A stretch of 64,000 nucleotides of DNA from Xiphydria camelus (Eukaryota; Arthropoda; Insecta; Hymenoptera; Xiphydriidae): the NCBI GenBank assembly GCA_963678675.1, contig OY783191.1, positions 39,844,602 through 39,908,601 of the forward strand, written 5' to 3'. Under the pieces are notes generated by a model. That model saw only the letters and a program-made list of their open reading frames with translations, made no database searches and was not told the origin of the DNA. Each line of letters starts with the position of its first letter. Position 1 is the stretch's first letter. The translations under genes and the position numbers were made by a program. Of the stretch, positions 50,591 to 60,793 are shown one piece after another.

Positions 50591-51137
50591 CGTAGTGCGG
50601 TTCAAGTATTCTCGGCCTAAACCGGTTCTGGTTGCATAATAGCGACAAGATACCACATGCAAAAGGATTTAGTATGTAGTTGACCGCAGGCCGAGGCGCA
50701 CGTTTGTCGGATTAATTATTCGAAAATTGTGGTGGCGAATTCACGTAAGATTGAACATGTCGAAGTCAGAATATAGGTAGTGCCGTCATAACACTTTTAA
50801 CAAAAGAAGGGGTTACACCTACTGATATAAAACGGCGATTAGATGCTGTAGATATAATATGGCAACTCTTCGCCATCATTTTCCACTGTAAAACATTGGT
50901 CAAAATCGTTTCGTTTGGGGTGAGAATTTTTGAATGATAAGCCAGGTATCGGCGGCCCAAAAATTGTGACGACGCCTGAACACACCAAAGAAAAAGAATA
51001 TTTTTCTAAAGGATTACGAGGTTTAATTCACCGTTGTGAGAAATGCATTGAAATAAATGGTGATTATATAGGAAAATAAAAATTCGTGCTTTTTTTCTGG
51101 ATACCCCTTAGGCCAAGAGTACTTGGACTGCACTACG
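50591..51137 (+). mobile_element. Internally deleted mariner transposon (547 bp)
   Basis: The ends are 30-bp inverted repeats (left CGTAGTGCGGTTCAAGTATT and on; right the near-complement ending at 51137), flanked by TA at 50589-50590 and 51138-51139. A start at 50757 reads MSKSEYR. After a frame break comes a stretch equivalent to LLTKEGVTPTDIKRRLDAV. After an internal deletion of most of the transposase, the C-terminal segment (LIHRCEKCIEINGDYIGK) precedes a stop. A full mariner is about 1.3 kb, so roughly 60% is missing, including the catalytic Asp region. The element is dead. Confidence 0.93.
50757..51080 (+). pseudogene. Mariner transposase remnant
   Basis: N-terminal helix-turn-helix residues (MSKSEYR, then KEGVTPTDIKRRL in another frame) are joined across a deletion near 50850-50890 to a short HHF-x-NIGQNRF-like piece and then to the C-terminal KCIEINGDY end. 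Stop codons and at least two frameshifts are present. No catalytic D,D34D triad remains. Confidence 0.88.
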
Positions 51138-51144
51138 TAACATA

Positions 51145-51346
51145 CACTGATTGTGAGAAAAAAAAAAGATTAAAAATTATTCTATTAGAAGGATAATCTG
51201 AGTACGAAAGGTAAAATAGATAAAAAATTATCCTTCCAGGGATTAAAATTTAACCTTCTTTAAGATAATTTTTGGTCTATTTTACCTTTCGTACTCAGAT
51301 TATCCTTCTCTAACGGAATAATTTTTAATCTTTTTTTTTCTCAGTA
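51145..51346. mobile_element. MITE, CACTGAG family, copy C, next to the mariner (about 202 bp)
   Basis: It begins CACTGATTGTGAG, a small insertion in the usual CACTGAG end, and ends CTCAGTA. It is flanked by TA (51143-51144 and 51347-51348). It starts only 8 bp beyond the mariner's right end at 51137. Both arms are complete. Confidence 0.92.
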
Positions 51347-52702
51347 TACTATACTCGGAGATTGTCGCCTCGACCTTATATCGCGGGAGACAATAACGCG
51401 GTCAGGGAGGAAATTCGACCGTAAGGGCGTTCGCGATTGCGGACCACTCCGTCGAGGTGGTCCGCCGGGAAGTCAACCGACCACGTGCTCCCGGTGTTTA
51501 ATGGTAATACGATGTCGAGCAGAGCCCGCTGCGCCGAGGTGCCATTAAGCGCCCATTCGTCGCGCCGAAATTCAGTGGCCATAAAAAGCGCGAGGAAGAA
51601 AGGGGAGAAGAATTATTATCAAGAATCGACGGATAGGAATAAAATTATTTATATCGGACCACGTTTAAAATTTCATTCCTCGAAACGAAAAAATTATTCC
51701 GAAATTTTCCATCGTTACCGTAAAAAAAAAAGAGTACGAGCCAGTTACAAGAGCGAAAAATAAGAATCGAGAATCGAAGCTGACCAACTGCAAAACCCGA
51801 GACCAGCTGTGCGCCGCGCGTGGATGGCCTTACAATGGGAATGAAAAAGTCGTTCCTCACAGTTTCCAATCAAATCAAACCGTCGAATGGTGGAAATTAC
51901 CATCTTTCATCGCGGCGCCCTCGCTCGCTGGTCGAATATCCGTTTCTCGATATATGATCACATCCGCCGAAGCTTTCCGGATAACTCCCACGTTTAGACG
52001 ACTCGGATATTCGAACAATTCGGGCGAGGAGATGCGGGATATGTAAATTCTACGATCTGAATGTACAATGTGGTTGATATAATATGTAGATGAGTTTCTG
52101 AGATTCGGCGAAGTTCGTAGTACATAGAACGCGAGAGATGTGCATCTCGCGATAATTTCTCAAATTGATTTCATCGAGATGGGAAAATCAATCGAAAATT
52201 CCTTAAATCTCTTCTCTCCGCCACCTGAGAGGTGTAAAAAAAATTGCCAAAACCAAAAATGTTCGTAAAGGTCAAGCGACTGGATTTTTATTGGATATCC
52301 CCCCCCCCCCCCCCCACTCAAAATTGCGCCGCTACAGTATAACGATAAGCGAGGCACATTGTTGCTCGCAATTTCTCGCGGGCTTTGTGGCCGAATCGAA
52401 GCCATTGTTATCGTGCACGCGTTATACGACGATTTCCCCCGCAAAAAGGTCGTTAGAGCACGCACACCAGAGACGCGTTACGCGTTCTCGCGTATCTCGG
52501 CAACGCTAATTTCCCTACTTTTCCGAAAATAGGAAGCCTCTCGACGCGAGGAGTTTGAGACAAAACTCCTCGACAGAGCGTTTCGTAATTATCAAACGAG
52601 ATTAGAGAGATAATATCTCACGCAACGACTCTTCGCAGTGTTCGTTACTCTACGATCGAAATAAAAGTTTTCCCATCTCGATCTACGCTACAAGCGTCTC
52701 AC

Positions 52703-52823
52703 CTTCTCTGCCAAATTTCCGTTTCTTTTTGCTGCCACTTCCGCCGCCGGACGAGCTCTTCCCGGAGCTCTTGTCCTTGCTCTTCCACCGTATCAGCATC
52801 TTTCTCAGCCTCCGCTTCAGAAT
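52703..52823 (-). CDS. Second exon of the same gene, charged coiled-coil segment
   Basis: This 121-nt exon follows a C/T-rich stretch ending ccgaaag and ends AGAAG before gtgagacg. It starts in phase 1, exactly what the giant exon leaves, so the split codon becomes GAT (Asp), and it ends in phase 2. It encodes 39 full codons with a strongly acidic first half (SEAEAEKDADTVEEQ) and a basic second half (REELVRRRKWQQKETEIW), with no Pro or Gly beyond one Gly. This is typical of a helix or coiled coil. The preceding residues of the giant exon (EVQRILQRRL) would extend the helix. The upstream intron is about 8 kb. Composition, splice signals and phase all point to a real exon; no homology search was possible. 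Confidence 0.72.
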
Positions 52824-53687
52824 CTTTCGGCGAGTCGCGGAAACAGCAGCAGCGCCAGCAGCGACAACGAGGACGACGTCGCTTCACGCCACGACGCGCG
52901 AAGCACGCTCTTCGAGTGTCCCTGAGAATCGCGCGCGTTCGATTTCGACTCGGAGTCCGTTCGCGCACTTTGAACCCGTTTCGCCGGTGCCATCGTCTCT
53001 GTCGGAAACGTGGTTGGCGTCTCGTCAAGTTCACGACGAATCGTCGAGAGAGATCGTCGTCGAAACGTCGACTATCGCCCTACCTACCGCGTGACTACGA
53101 GCTAGCGCGGTCGGCGTTACAGAGAGAGCGAGTAGATGGTAAGGCAGCGAGCCTAGGTATGACACGAGGCCGTATATCTATTGTACTCGTACTTATTGGC
53201 TGCTCGCTCAGGTTTCTAGCTTCGACGTTATTTCGCGCAACAGTTGGGATAATCTCCTAATATCCACCCCACTCTCTTTCTCTTTGTTTAATCGACTTTT
53301 CCTGATTAACTTTAAACGGGCCGGACTGAGCGGCACGAAATTACCTCCCACCGTACCGCTTATATTATAATTGGACGCGAGACGGTCCAATGCGACAGGG
53401 AACAACGCGGAGTACAAAAGAAAGGAGAGGGCGGTCTGTCTTTGAACGCGGAGGACGGGAATAAAGGAATCCGTAGAATCCCGAGAATATTATCAACGTC
53501 TCGCCATTAGCGGCTCGCGGGTGTAATTACGAACATTACGTATTTACGTATAGGCGTGCGCGCGTGCGGTGCGTGGGTGTATAGTGCCGAGAGATTGTAT
53601 AAAGCCTCTTTCCCGCTGTCCTTCCCTCGTGTTTCTGCATACATGTACGTTACGGAACGTCGGATGCCCGACCAATAAGACGTTTAC

Positions 53688-53828
53688 CTACTTGTGTCGA
53701 ATTAAGCGCAATCCAGGGATGGTCGAAGCTGCTGTTTAAACGCGATAAAGGAGATGTGAGTTGCGCAGCGCCGTTGGCGCCATCTCTCGTCGGAGGCCTC
53801 GACGAGAGAGGGTAGGGAAGAGCGCGGG
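53688..53828 (-). CDS. Candidate cassette exon (phase 1 to phase 1) before the coiled-coil exon
   Basis: The minus strand reads a pyrimidine-rich acceptor (cttccctacccccaacccc with a second ccaaccccag), then 141 nt open in one frame, then GTAG before gtaaac. It enters and leaves in phase 1, so it can sit between the giant exon and the 52703 exon without breaking the frame. The peptide is Ser/Pro/Asn-rich (LTSPLSRLNSSFDHPWIALN), similar in style to the giant exon. The donor GTAAAC is only moderate. Optional inclusion by alternative splicing is inferred. Confidence 0.38.
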
Positions 53829-53830
53829 CT

Positions 53831-53849
53831 GGGGTTGGGGTTGGGGGTA
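53831..53849. repeat. G-rich GGGGTT repeat
   Basis: Short tandem GGGGTTGGGGTTGGGGGTAG. On the minus strand it is the C-rich tract just upstream of the candidate acceptor at 53829. Confidence 0.8.
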
Positions 53850-54025
53850 GGGAAGCGTACTCGATGAGCGATGATGAATGAGATTCGCGTGTCAAAGGAG
53901 TTCCAGTTGGGTATTACTATAGGTAATGTTACTACTCCGAGATGCGATTCTTAACCGGGATCGTTCATTCGTCCGTACGCGATACGGTTATACGCCGCAG
54001 CGAGGGGATGGAAAATTGCTCGGTA

Positions 54026-54216
54026 CACTGAAAAAAAGAAAGTAAAAATTATTCTGTTAGGAGGATAATCTGAGTACGAAAGGTAAAATAGATCAAAAAT
54101 AATCCTAAAGAAGGTTAAATTTTAAACCCTGGAAGGATAATTTTTTATCTATTTTATCTTTCGTACTCAGATTATCCTTCTAACGGAATAATTTTTAATC
54201 TTCTTTTTTCTCAGTG
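54026..54216. mobile_element. MITE, CACTGAG family, copy D (191 bp)
   Basis: Begins CACTGAAAAAAAGAAAG, ends CTCAGTG, TA at 54024-54025 and 54217-54218. Both arms are complete and carry the family's GGATAATCTGAGTACGAAAG core. It lies in the intron after the giant exon. Confidence 0.93.
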
Positions 54217-56111
54217 TACAGCCTTAGCTCGAATGAAAAAGTATCCGCTCGAGAGATAGTGAATTATATCTCACGGTCGAGGCTTTTCAACGAGAATGAA
54301 CACAATTCGCGAAGACTCGATCTCCCCGACGATGTTATCTTTCGTACTTGATTTAGATGCCCAAAGGACGAGACACTCGAGAATCGCGCACGCTGGATTG
54401 AGATCGCGAGAGAAGAGACGAACCGTCGGCACGATAGTGGAGGCGTAACGAACGCGGATTAATTAACGAGCGTCGCACACGTGTACGTGTACAATGTGCG
54501 CGTCGGGATCTCGACGCGGGCGATGCGCTTGATTACGGAATAAATTGAGTTAATTACGGAGGAGTCGAGCGAGTCGTCCGTTCCGTCGAGCGTTTTCGAC
54601 GTCGCCGCGATGCTACGATTATGTTTAGCGCAAAAAAACTGGGGCGAACGTTTCAATCATGATGCGATTTTTCCTCGACTATTCATATTCATCGGTTCGC
54701 TGTAATTAATTATAGAGGATATCGCAATTTATGAAACGTAAACTAAAATCAAATCTATTTATACTTTATACGCAAATAATTTAAAATAAATGGGAGAATA
54801 ATAAAAAATTCCTCCTCCAAGAAATATTCGATCCGAGCGTCGCAGTCAGAAGTGTTCGCTATTCGCGGAGATAAGATTAATCGCGACTCGCAATCGACGG
54901 CGATCAATCGCTCGATCGGAACCAGAACCGCGCGCGTGTCTCTTTGCCCGACGGATTAGTACCGAAAATCCCTCTTGAGATACAGTCGTTTGCGGAGGAG
55001 GGTTTAGCAGCTGACAAGGGGAATATATCTTGGAAGTTAACGAGGCGGATGAGAGAGGGAAAGAGCGAGCGAGAGAGAAAGGAGAGGGGGAGAGGAAGAC
55101 AGAGGGAGAGAGAAAGAGAGCAGAAGAGAAGGAGGGAAAAGAGGAACGTCCCAATCGTGGACGTTTCGCGCAGTGGGGATGGAGCACTCCTTTCCCCTCC
55201 CCTTTCCCGTCCCCTTTCAGAGATTACGACGAGGACATTATTTACGCGGGGAAGGTAATCGGCGACGGGATTTTCTCGATACATTCGAATTGCCCGCCGC
55301 TTTTCTGGACGATTCCACGACGCTAGTTTCGAACTCGACGCGACTACGACTCGGTCAACTCGTCGGGGATGAAACAGGAGCGAAAATCCAAGGTACAAAT
55401 CATAGAATAGAATCCTTCAAAGCTTCGTTCCGTGTCGCCGAGAAAATATCGTCGATTTGAGAGAAGAGACGGACCAATTGACGTAACGGGGGTAACGTGA
55501 TGGATAAGCGTATACGTGTAAGCGAGAGCGGCACCTATAGCGAGTTCCGTCAAAGCAGTAGTCTAATAGATGTTAAATTGACAAAAGAGTGCCTCGGATC
55601 AAGAGCCTTTCGATCCCGACGTGTAATCGAAAACACTGCGGAACTCGTAAACATGTCCCGTCAACTCTAACGGTTCGACGAAAAGACGAATACTTTACAG
55701 ACGATACAACCTAGTTTCCCAACTCGCTTTCATCAACGAATTTCAGAGAACACGTCGAATCAATCGGAAAAATCACAATTCTATCGATCAAGAGCCAAAG
55801 ATTCCCAGATCGAAAGTTTCGGAGCTAATCTCGTTCAGCTGCTGGTCGAGCAGTCGAACGTCACGCGATCACCCTTCCCAACATCGCACTCATCGGGTCA
55901 CGGGATTTAACGGCACCCCGGACCGCTGTCTTCCACGCGATCAAACGAAACCGCGAACCACCTCCCCGACCTCGTTCGCCCTCTCGACGATCTCTCCCGA
56001 AGACGATTAATCAGCCGTCACTGTCACGCCTCGCGCGGACAGGGTAAAACAGATTAAAGCGCCCCGGTAGGCACGTCCAGCGACCCCCGCACCGGCTCGC
56101 ACCCCGCGCAA

Positions 56112-56150
56112 ACGACGACTACGACGACGACGACGACGACGACGACGACG
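56112..56150. repeat. (GAC)13 trinucleotide repeat, one interruption
   Basis: GAC run with a single CGACTACG interruption near its left end, at the edge of a GC-rich stretch. Confidence 0.96.
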
Positions 56151-58230
56151 TTTCGTCGGGATCTCTCACCAGCTTTGCGCGAGGAATTCCTTTTCGACGC
56201 TCACTCTCTCTCTCCCTCGAACTCGAACTCAACACTCGGCGCGACGCCGGTCGACCGGGTCGAATCGTGCGATCGCGCCTCGAGCTTCTCCTTCATCGCG
56301 ACGTCCCCGCGTCGCTCCCGGAGCTGGACCACCGCCGACGACGTTCGCGCGCGTGGGCGAAGGCGACGTCCGGTCGCCGCGGGGCCTCGCGATCGGGCGG
56401 AGGCTGCCGAACACCCCGATAAAACCCGGCGAGCTTTTTCGACGCGAGCGAGATACGCGGCGCGGACGCTTCGTAGGTCCTAGGTGCCCCGAGTCCCGGC
56501 TCGTGACGTCACGGGAGTCGGGGATCGATCCCCGAACGTCCTCCGCGCGCGTCGCCACTGCCCGTGCGAAAAACATCGGGTCTCGATGTCTTACCTGGAC
56601 CGGGGGCGGCGAGTACCTGGGCCGAAAACGTTCTGCGCAGTGGACTTTGCGCGCGCGTGTGCGGAGGCGGCGAAAAGCTCGGTTCTTTTTTTTTCTCTCG
56701 CGACCCGGACGAAGAACTCTCGCGATGACGCGTCTTGGAGAAATTCTCGCGGAGATCGTTCCGAGGCTCTTCATCTTCGGGTATAGGGAGTTTTCGGAGC
56801 CGGTTTATCGAGAGGAGAGGAAACTAACGCGACGAGCAGACCGAAGAGTGGAACTTCTTTCATCGGAGGCTGAACATTTGGAGATCCGTACCTATTACTT
56901 TTGTCAGAGTGAATGGTTTTTTATCACTTTCAAATCGCCCGACTCCGGTGGTGGGCAAAACACGCGCGCCACACTGGACCAGGGGAGACTCCATCTAACG
57001 GGTATCGCTGCAAGCGGGAGGGCGAGAGACCAGTGGATTCCACCCTACCGGTATTCGCGGAGGGTGGACCGAGCGAGAGGCTCGTCGAAGCGACTTTTGC
57101 CGTTGTCGACTAGGTATATCGAAAACGTGAGTCGAATACGAACTCTCTCTCCTGCCATTTTCTCTTCGCGTCAATCGTGATTGCATCATTGATCCTATTT
57201 TTGGAGCGGAGACAAAATAACGTGCATTTATAAACAATATTCAGTTGGATATTCTCGCTATCGAAACAAATCTGACGGAACCTGATGGAACTTTATTCGC
57301 GCGTATCGAAAGAAGAAATTGAAAAATAACGGTTTTTCTCACAAAAGAAACGAGATCACCGTGACTGTCAAAGCCGAGGAAAATTCTTCCGAGATGCCGC
57401 GGTTGATGCATTGCGAACTGCATTGACGCGTGGTACGGCAGTCTCGAGAAAGACGTCAGGTTTTAGTAAAGTTTGCCCGAGCAAATTGCAGCGGCCCTTT
57501 GAATAAAGACGGTGACGGAAGGTGTACGAACTTGCGCGCAATGGTCTGGAGAATTCAGTCGCGCCATCGGGGTGATGCACGGGCGGCGCAAGCAGACTAT
57601 TCAATTAAGAGTGTAATAATTATAAAGTTGCTGTAACCGAGTAGTAATAATTAATTACTCGGGATACAACGCGACGTGGCACACTTTCTTTTGATATGTC
57701 GACGAGAAGGGAGTTTGACGCGAGGAGTTGCGCGTAATCAAAGTCGGGTAGGCAAGGCGAAGGGATGAAAAAACGCGGTACTATAATCGCCCGATTGCGA
57801 AAATCTCCGCGAAACACCTCACGAAGAGTTTATAACGAAGAGCGGCGCGGATCGGTGGTCGACTCGTCGTTGAAATGCCGAACAATGGACGTGTTGATCC
57901 ACCTCTGAACCGGAAACGCGTGGGTGTAGCCGCAGTGACGTCATCGACCTTACCCAGGCTAGAAGGCATTAACCGCGGCGTCGCGCCGCTCGCGTACTAC
58001 TCCTTCACCCTCAGACGAAGAATGATGTCACATCGTTGGGACTCAAACGAGAAGGAACGACTCCCCGCGCGTCGCCATTCCTCCAGCCGCGCATTCTTCC
58101 CATCATCGAGCGCATTCGAGTCGGATGAAGCGTACGAGACGAACCAATGACCGTTGGGCACCTTTCTCATTTTTTCAATTTTTCGCAAAAAAATGAAAAT
58201 CTTCGGAATTTTGGAGTCTCGATCACTCTA

Positions 58231-58360
58231 TCCGATGTATTTTTTGACGCTGATTCTGAAAATCGCTATTATATCGATGAAATCTCAAAGGAAGGAAGGA
58301 GATATCGATGATTTTTCGTGGAAAAATAATCCTTTTTTTTCTACGCAAAATCGCTACGCG
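58231..58360. repeat. Diverged AT-rich repeat, copy 1
   Basis: Contains GACGCTGATTCTGAAAATCG, then ATCGATGAAATCTCAAAGGAA, then GAGATATCGATGATTTTTCG and a GGAAAAATAAT run. The same order of segments recurs near 60.1-60.2 kb. Confidence 0.6.
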
Positions 58361-58721
58361 AGCGATCTCGGTGACGAGTGATTCTCTACCGAACTCGACC
58401 TTTCTCTCTCACGCCCTCCTTCGATGTCGGTGAATTCCTTTGAACTCGCGAGTCGACGGTTTGCCAAGTTGAGAACACCAATTCGAATGCAATGGTCCGA
58501 TTAATGAAGTGACCGCGTCAGTGGAAGTACGAGGAAGGCTATTTCAAGAAATGGAACTTCGTATACATATTATGTGTACATATGCATACGACACATGTAT
58601 GTACTCCGTGACTAAAAGGGGAGATGCGTAATTATCGATGCGATTATTCTATCGCGTGCAACAATTTTTTATCGTTGATCCGACAGAAAACAAAGAACCG
58701 AAATCTCGTTCCGAAATCCCT

Positions 58722-59318
58722 TAGTCCCCAGTAAAGTAGACCTTCTTTATAGGGGTGCAAAAAAATAATTTCCGGCAAGCTGATTTTTTCAGGGTCGATG
58801 GAGAGGTGTCTCCCGAGTATCCAACCAAAAAGTCACCCTCCGCACCCTTGGCAGTGTTGCAAATAGGGTGGTTTTTGTTTATGTTTTTGTTTTCTTGAAA
58901 CAATTTTTTTTCAGCTTGTACATAATAATATACTCTACAACTTTGTCTAATAAAATTTTTTGATGACTTTGATTTTTGACGGTCCAGCGCCCATTATACA
59001 GTATGTCCCGCGCATTACCCCACAGTTGCAGGGACCTTGAAATTTACCTTTTCGGCCAGGCTTGGTCAGTCAAAAGTCAAAGTTACCAAAAAATTTTATT
59101 AGGCAAAGTTGTAGAGAATATTATTATGTACAAGCTGGAAAAAATTTGTTTTCAAAAAATAAAAAACAAAAACAAAAACCACCCTATTTACAAAACTTTG
59201 CAAGGGGTGCGAAGGGTGATTTTTTGGTTGGATACTCGGGAGACACCCCTCCATCGATGCTGAAAAAATTAGCTTACCGGAAATGATTTTTTTGAAAAAT
59301 GATATCTTTACTGGACTA
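58722..59318. mobile_element. Long foldback element (about 597 bp, arms about 250 bp)
   Basis: The ends TAGTCCCCAGTAAAG and (complement) TAGTCCAGTAAAG are followed on both arms by TTTCCGG, GTCTCCCGAGTATCCAACCA, a TTTTTGTTT-rich tract and GTACATAATAATAT. The central loop is about 85 nt. No transposase. The flanking TA suggests a Tc1/mariner-type target. Confidence 0.92.
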
Positions 59319-59909
59319 CCTCGTTATCCTCGAACGCGTCGGAAGGGATTGGCGTTCGAGAACGAAGGGGTGCGAAAGTGGCTCGAGTTATCGAAAAGAG
59401 CGAGAACGAAGAACAAACACGGCGATACCGCGAAGGCCTGAAACAATGGCTGAATGAGTTAAGCATTCCGAGGAGCGAGAAACGACGGTGGGAAGGGCGG
59501 GCAACGAGCGACTGGGGGGGGGTGTCTGAGTTTAATTATTTGTTCTTTGGGGGAGGCTCTTGCGGCTCGAATCGACGGCGGGCGACAATTTCTGGCGCAT
59601 GTTCCGTCCGTTGCACCGTATTGCAACATCTACATCGTGCGGGCGAACATGACGACGTTCCCGCTTCACTTCCCACCATGTAAACAGCGCCACCGGCGTA
59701 CGACGCGAGGGGCGGGAAGGAATGGTACGAATTACTCGTGTCTTTGCTTTCCGCGAATTCGTCTCTCGGTAATTAAGCGACATCTCTGTGTGGTGGCGCG
59801 TTATCGACATGCGTATACACGGATAAGGGGAGAATTAATTTGCCTACACTCTCTCGTGAGATAATCACTCGCACGAGTAAACGAAATCTTCTACAAATAT
59901 ATTTCTTGG

Positions 59910-60030
59910 CCTTCTTGAAGGAAATAAAAGAACGCTCAGAGATATCGATGATTCCTTTGTGAAAAAATAATATTTTCGTACACAAAATCACCGACTTCTT
60001 ATATTTCCTTCGAGATAGCTATCGATCTGA
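59910..60030. repeat. Diverged AT-rich repeat, copy 2 (partial)
   Basis: Contains GAGATATCGATGATTCCTTT, then GTGAAAAAATAATATTTTCG, then CTTCGAGATAGC, matching the second half of the copy at 60072-60250 and of the copy at 58231. Confidence 0.6.
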
Positions 60031-60071
60031 TATCGGATCCCTCACAAGATGGGGTGGTCGAACGGTCGAGT

Positions 60072-60250
60072 CCAGAGATTTCTATTTTATGCCTTGCTCG
60101 ATATATTTTTTCGCGCTGATTCGGAAAATCGTGGATGCATCGAGGAAGTCTCAAGGGAAAACCGAAATATCGACGATTCTTTGTGGACAAATAATTTTCC
60201 CAGATACAACACCGCGCCGATATTTCATACCTCCTTCGAGATATCGACCT
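60072..60250. repeat. Diverged AT-rich repeat, copy 3
   Basis: Contains CGCTGATTCGGAAAATCG, then GCATCGAGGAAGTCTCAAGG, then GAAATATCGACGATTCTTTG and CTCCTTCGAGATATCGACC. Direct orientation with the two other copies, at about 70-75% identity by eye. Confidence 0.6.
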
Positions 60251-60793
60251 AATAATCGTACTTTTCGCAATCGACGCGAAAAAAATATGTAACAGAGTGG
60301 TCCAGCGATCGGTTTCAGTGATTTCGATTTTTGGCACAACGTCAAGGAGAAATCCCATATGCGCGTAGATATAGTATGTATACCCTAGGTAAAATATCTA
60401 CAACATCGAGGGGTACCGCAGGTGTGCAGCAGACGCGAGCACTGCGGCCTTAAAATGTGGGGCTTATACGATATCTATAACGCGCGCGGATGCAGGAGAC
60501 TCTGATTCGCCAGGGTACTGTATGAGTACCCACGTGCCGCTGCTTCCGAGCTTCCGCATAAGAAGCTCATTGAGATGCGCGGTCATACACCGCGTGTTTG
60601 CATTTCGTCGGAGCGCAGTCTAAAGTTGCACGTGGGAGTGGGGATTAATTTAATGCACGACGGTTTTGCCAGGGGGACGAGCAAATGGATCGAAACGAGC
60701 AGTGACGCGGTTCGAGGATCGCTGCCCCTTTCCTTTTCTCGCGCATACACGACTTATACTATAGAAAGAAAAAAATGAAAACAAGTCTCTCAC

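Larger units (their letters stand above)
25877..52702 (-). other. Long intron (about 26.8 kb) of the scaffold-like gene, by the proposed model
   Basis: This span separates the coiled-coil exon from the proposed terminal exon. It contains the 43161-43292 candidate exon, most of the inverted-repeat elements in the window, microsatellites, an AT-rich island at 31517-31850 and many short open frames with Arg/Ser-rich, non-conserved-looking translations. No other exon with good splice signals plus compatible phase was found. Stretches 32.1-36.8, 37.1-41.1, 45.2-47.9 and 48.1-50.6 kb hold nothing recognisable. Confidence 0.5.
52824..60793 (-). other. Intron (about 8 kb) after the giant exon
   Basis: It lies between the donor at 60793 and the acceptor at 52824. 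It holds the candidate exon 53688-53828, one CACTGAG-family MITE, the 58722-59318 foldback, three copies of a diverged AT-rich repeat near 58.3-60.2 kb, and a GC-rich stretch at 56.1-56.7 kb with long but Arg-rich frames on both strands. Nothing else in it looks coding. Confidence 0.65.

Noticed and set aside
56353..57180. 275-codon plus-strand ORF in a GC-rich stretch
   Set aside because: Extremely Arg-rich, with an equally long frame on the opposite strand, no recognisable motif and no splice support; typical chance ORF in GC-rich DNA.
58976..59286. Two overlapping plus-strand ORFs of 74-95 codons
   Set aside because: They lie inside the right arm of the foldback element and simply read through its repeat.
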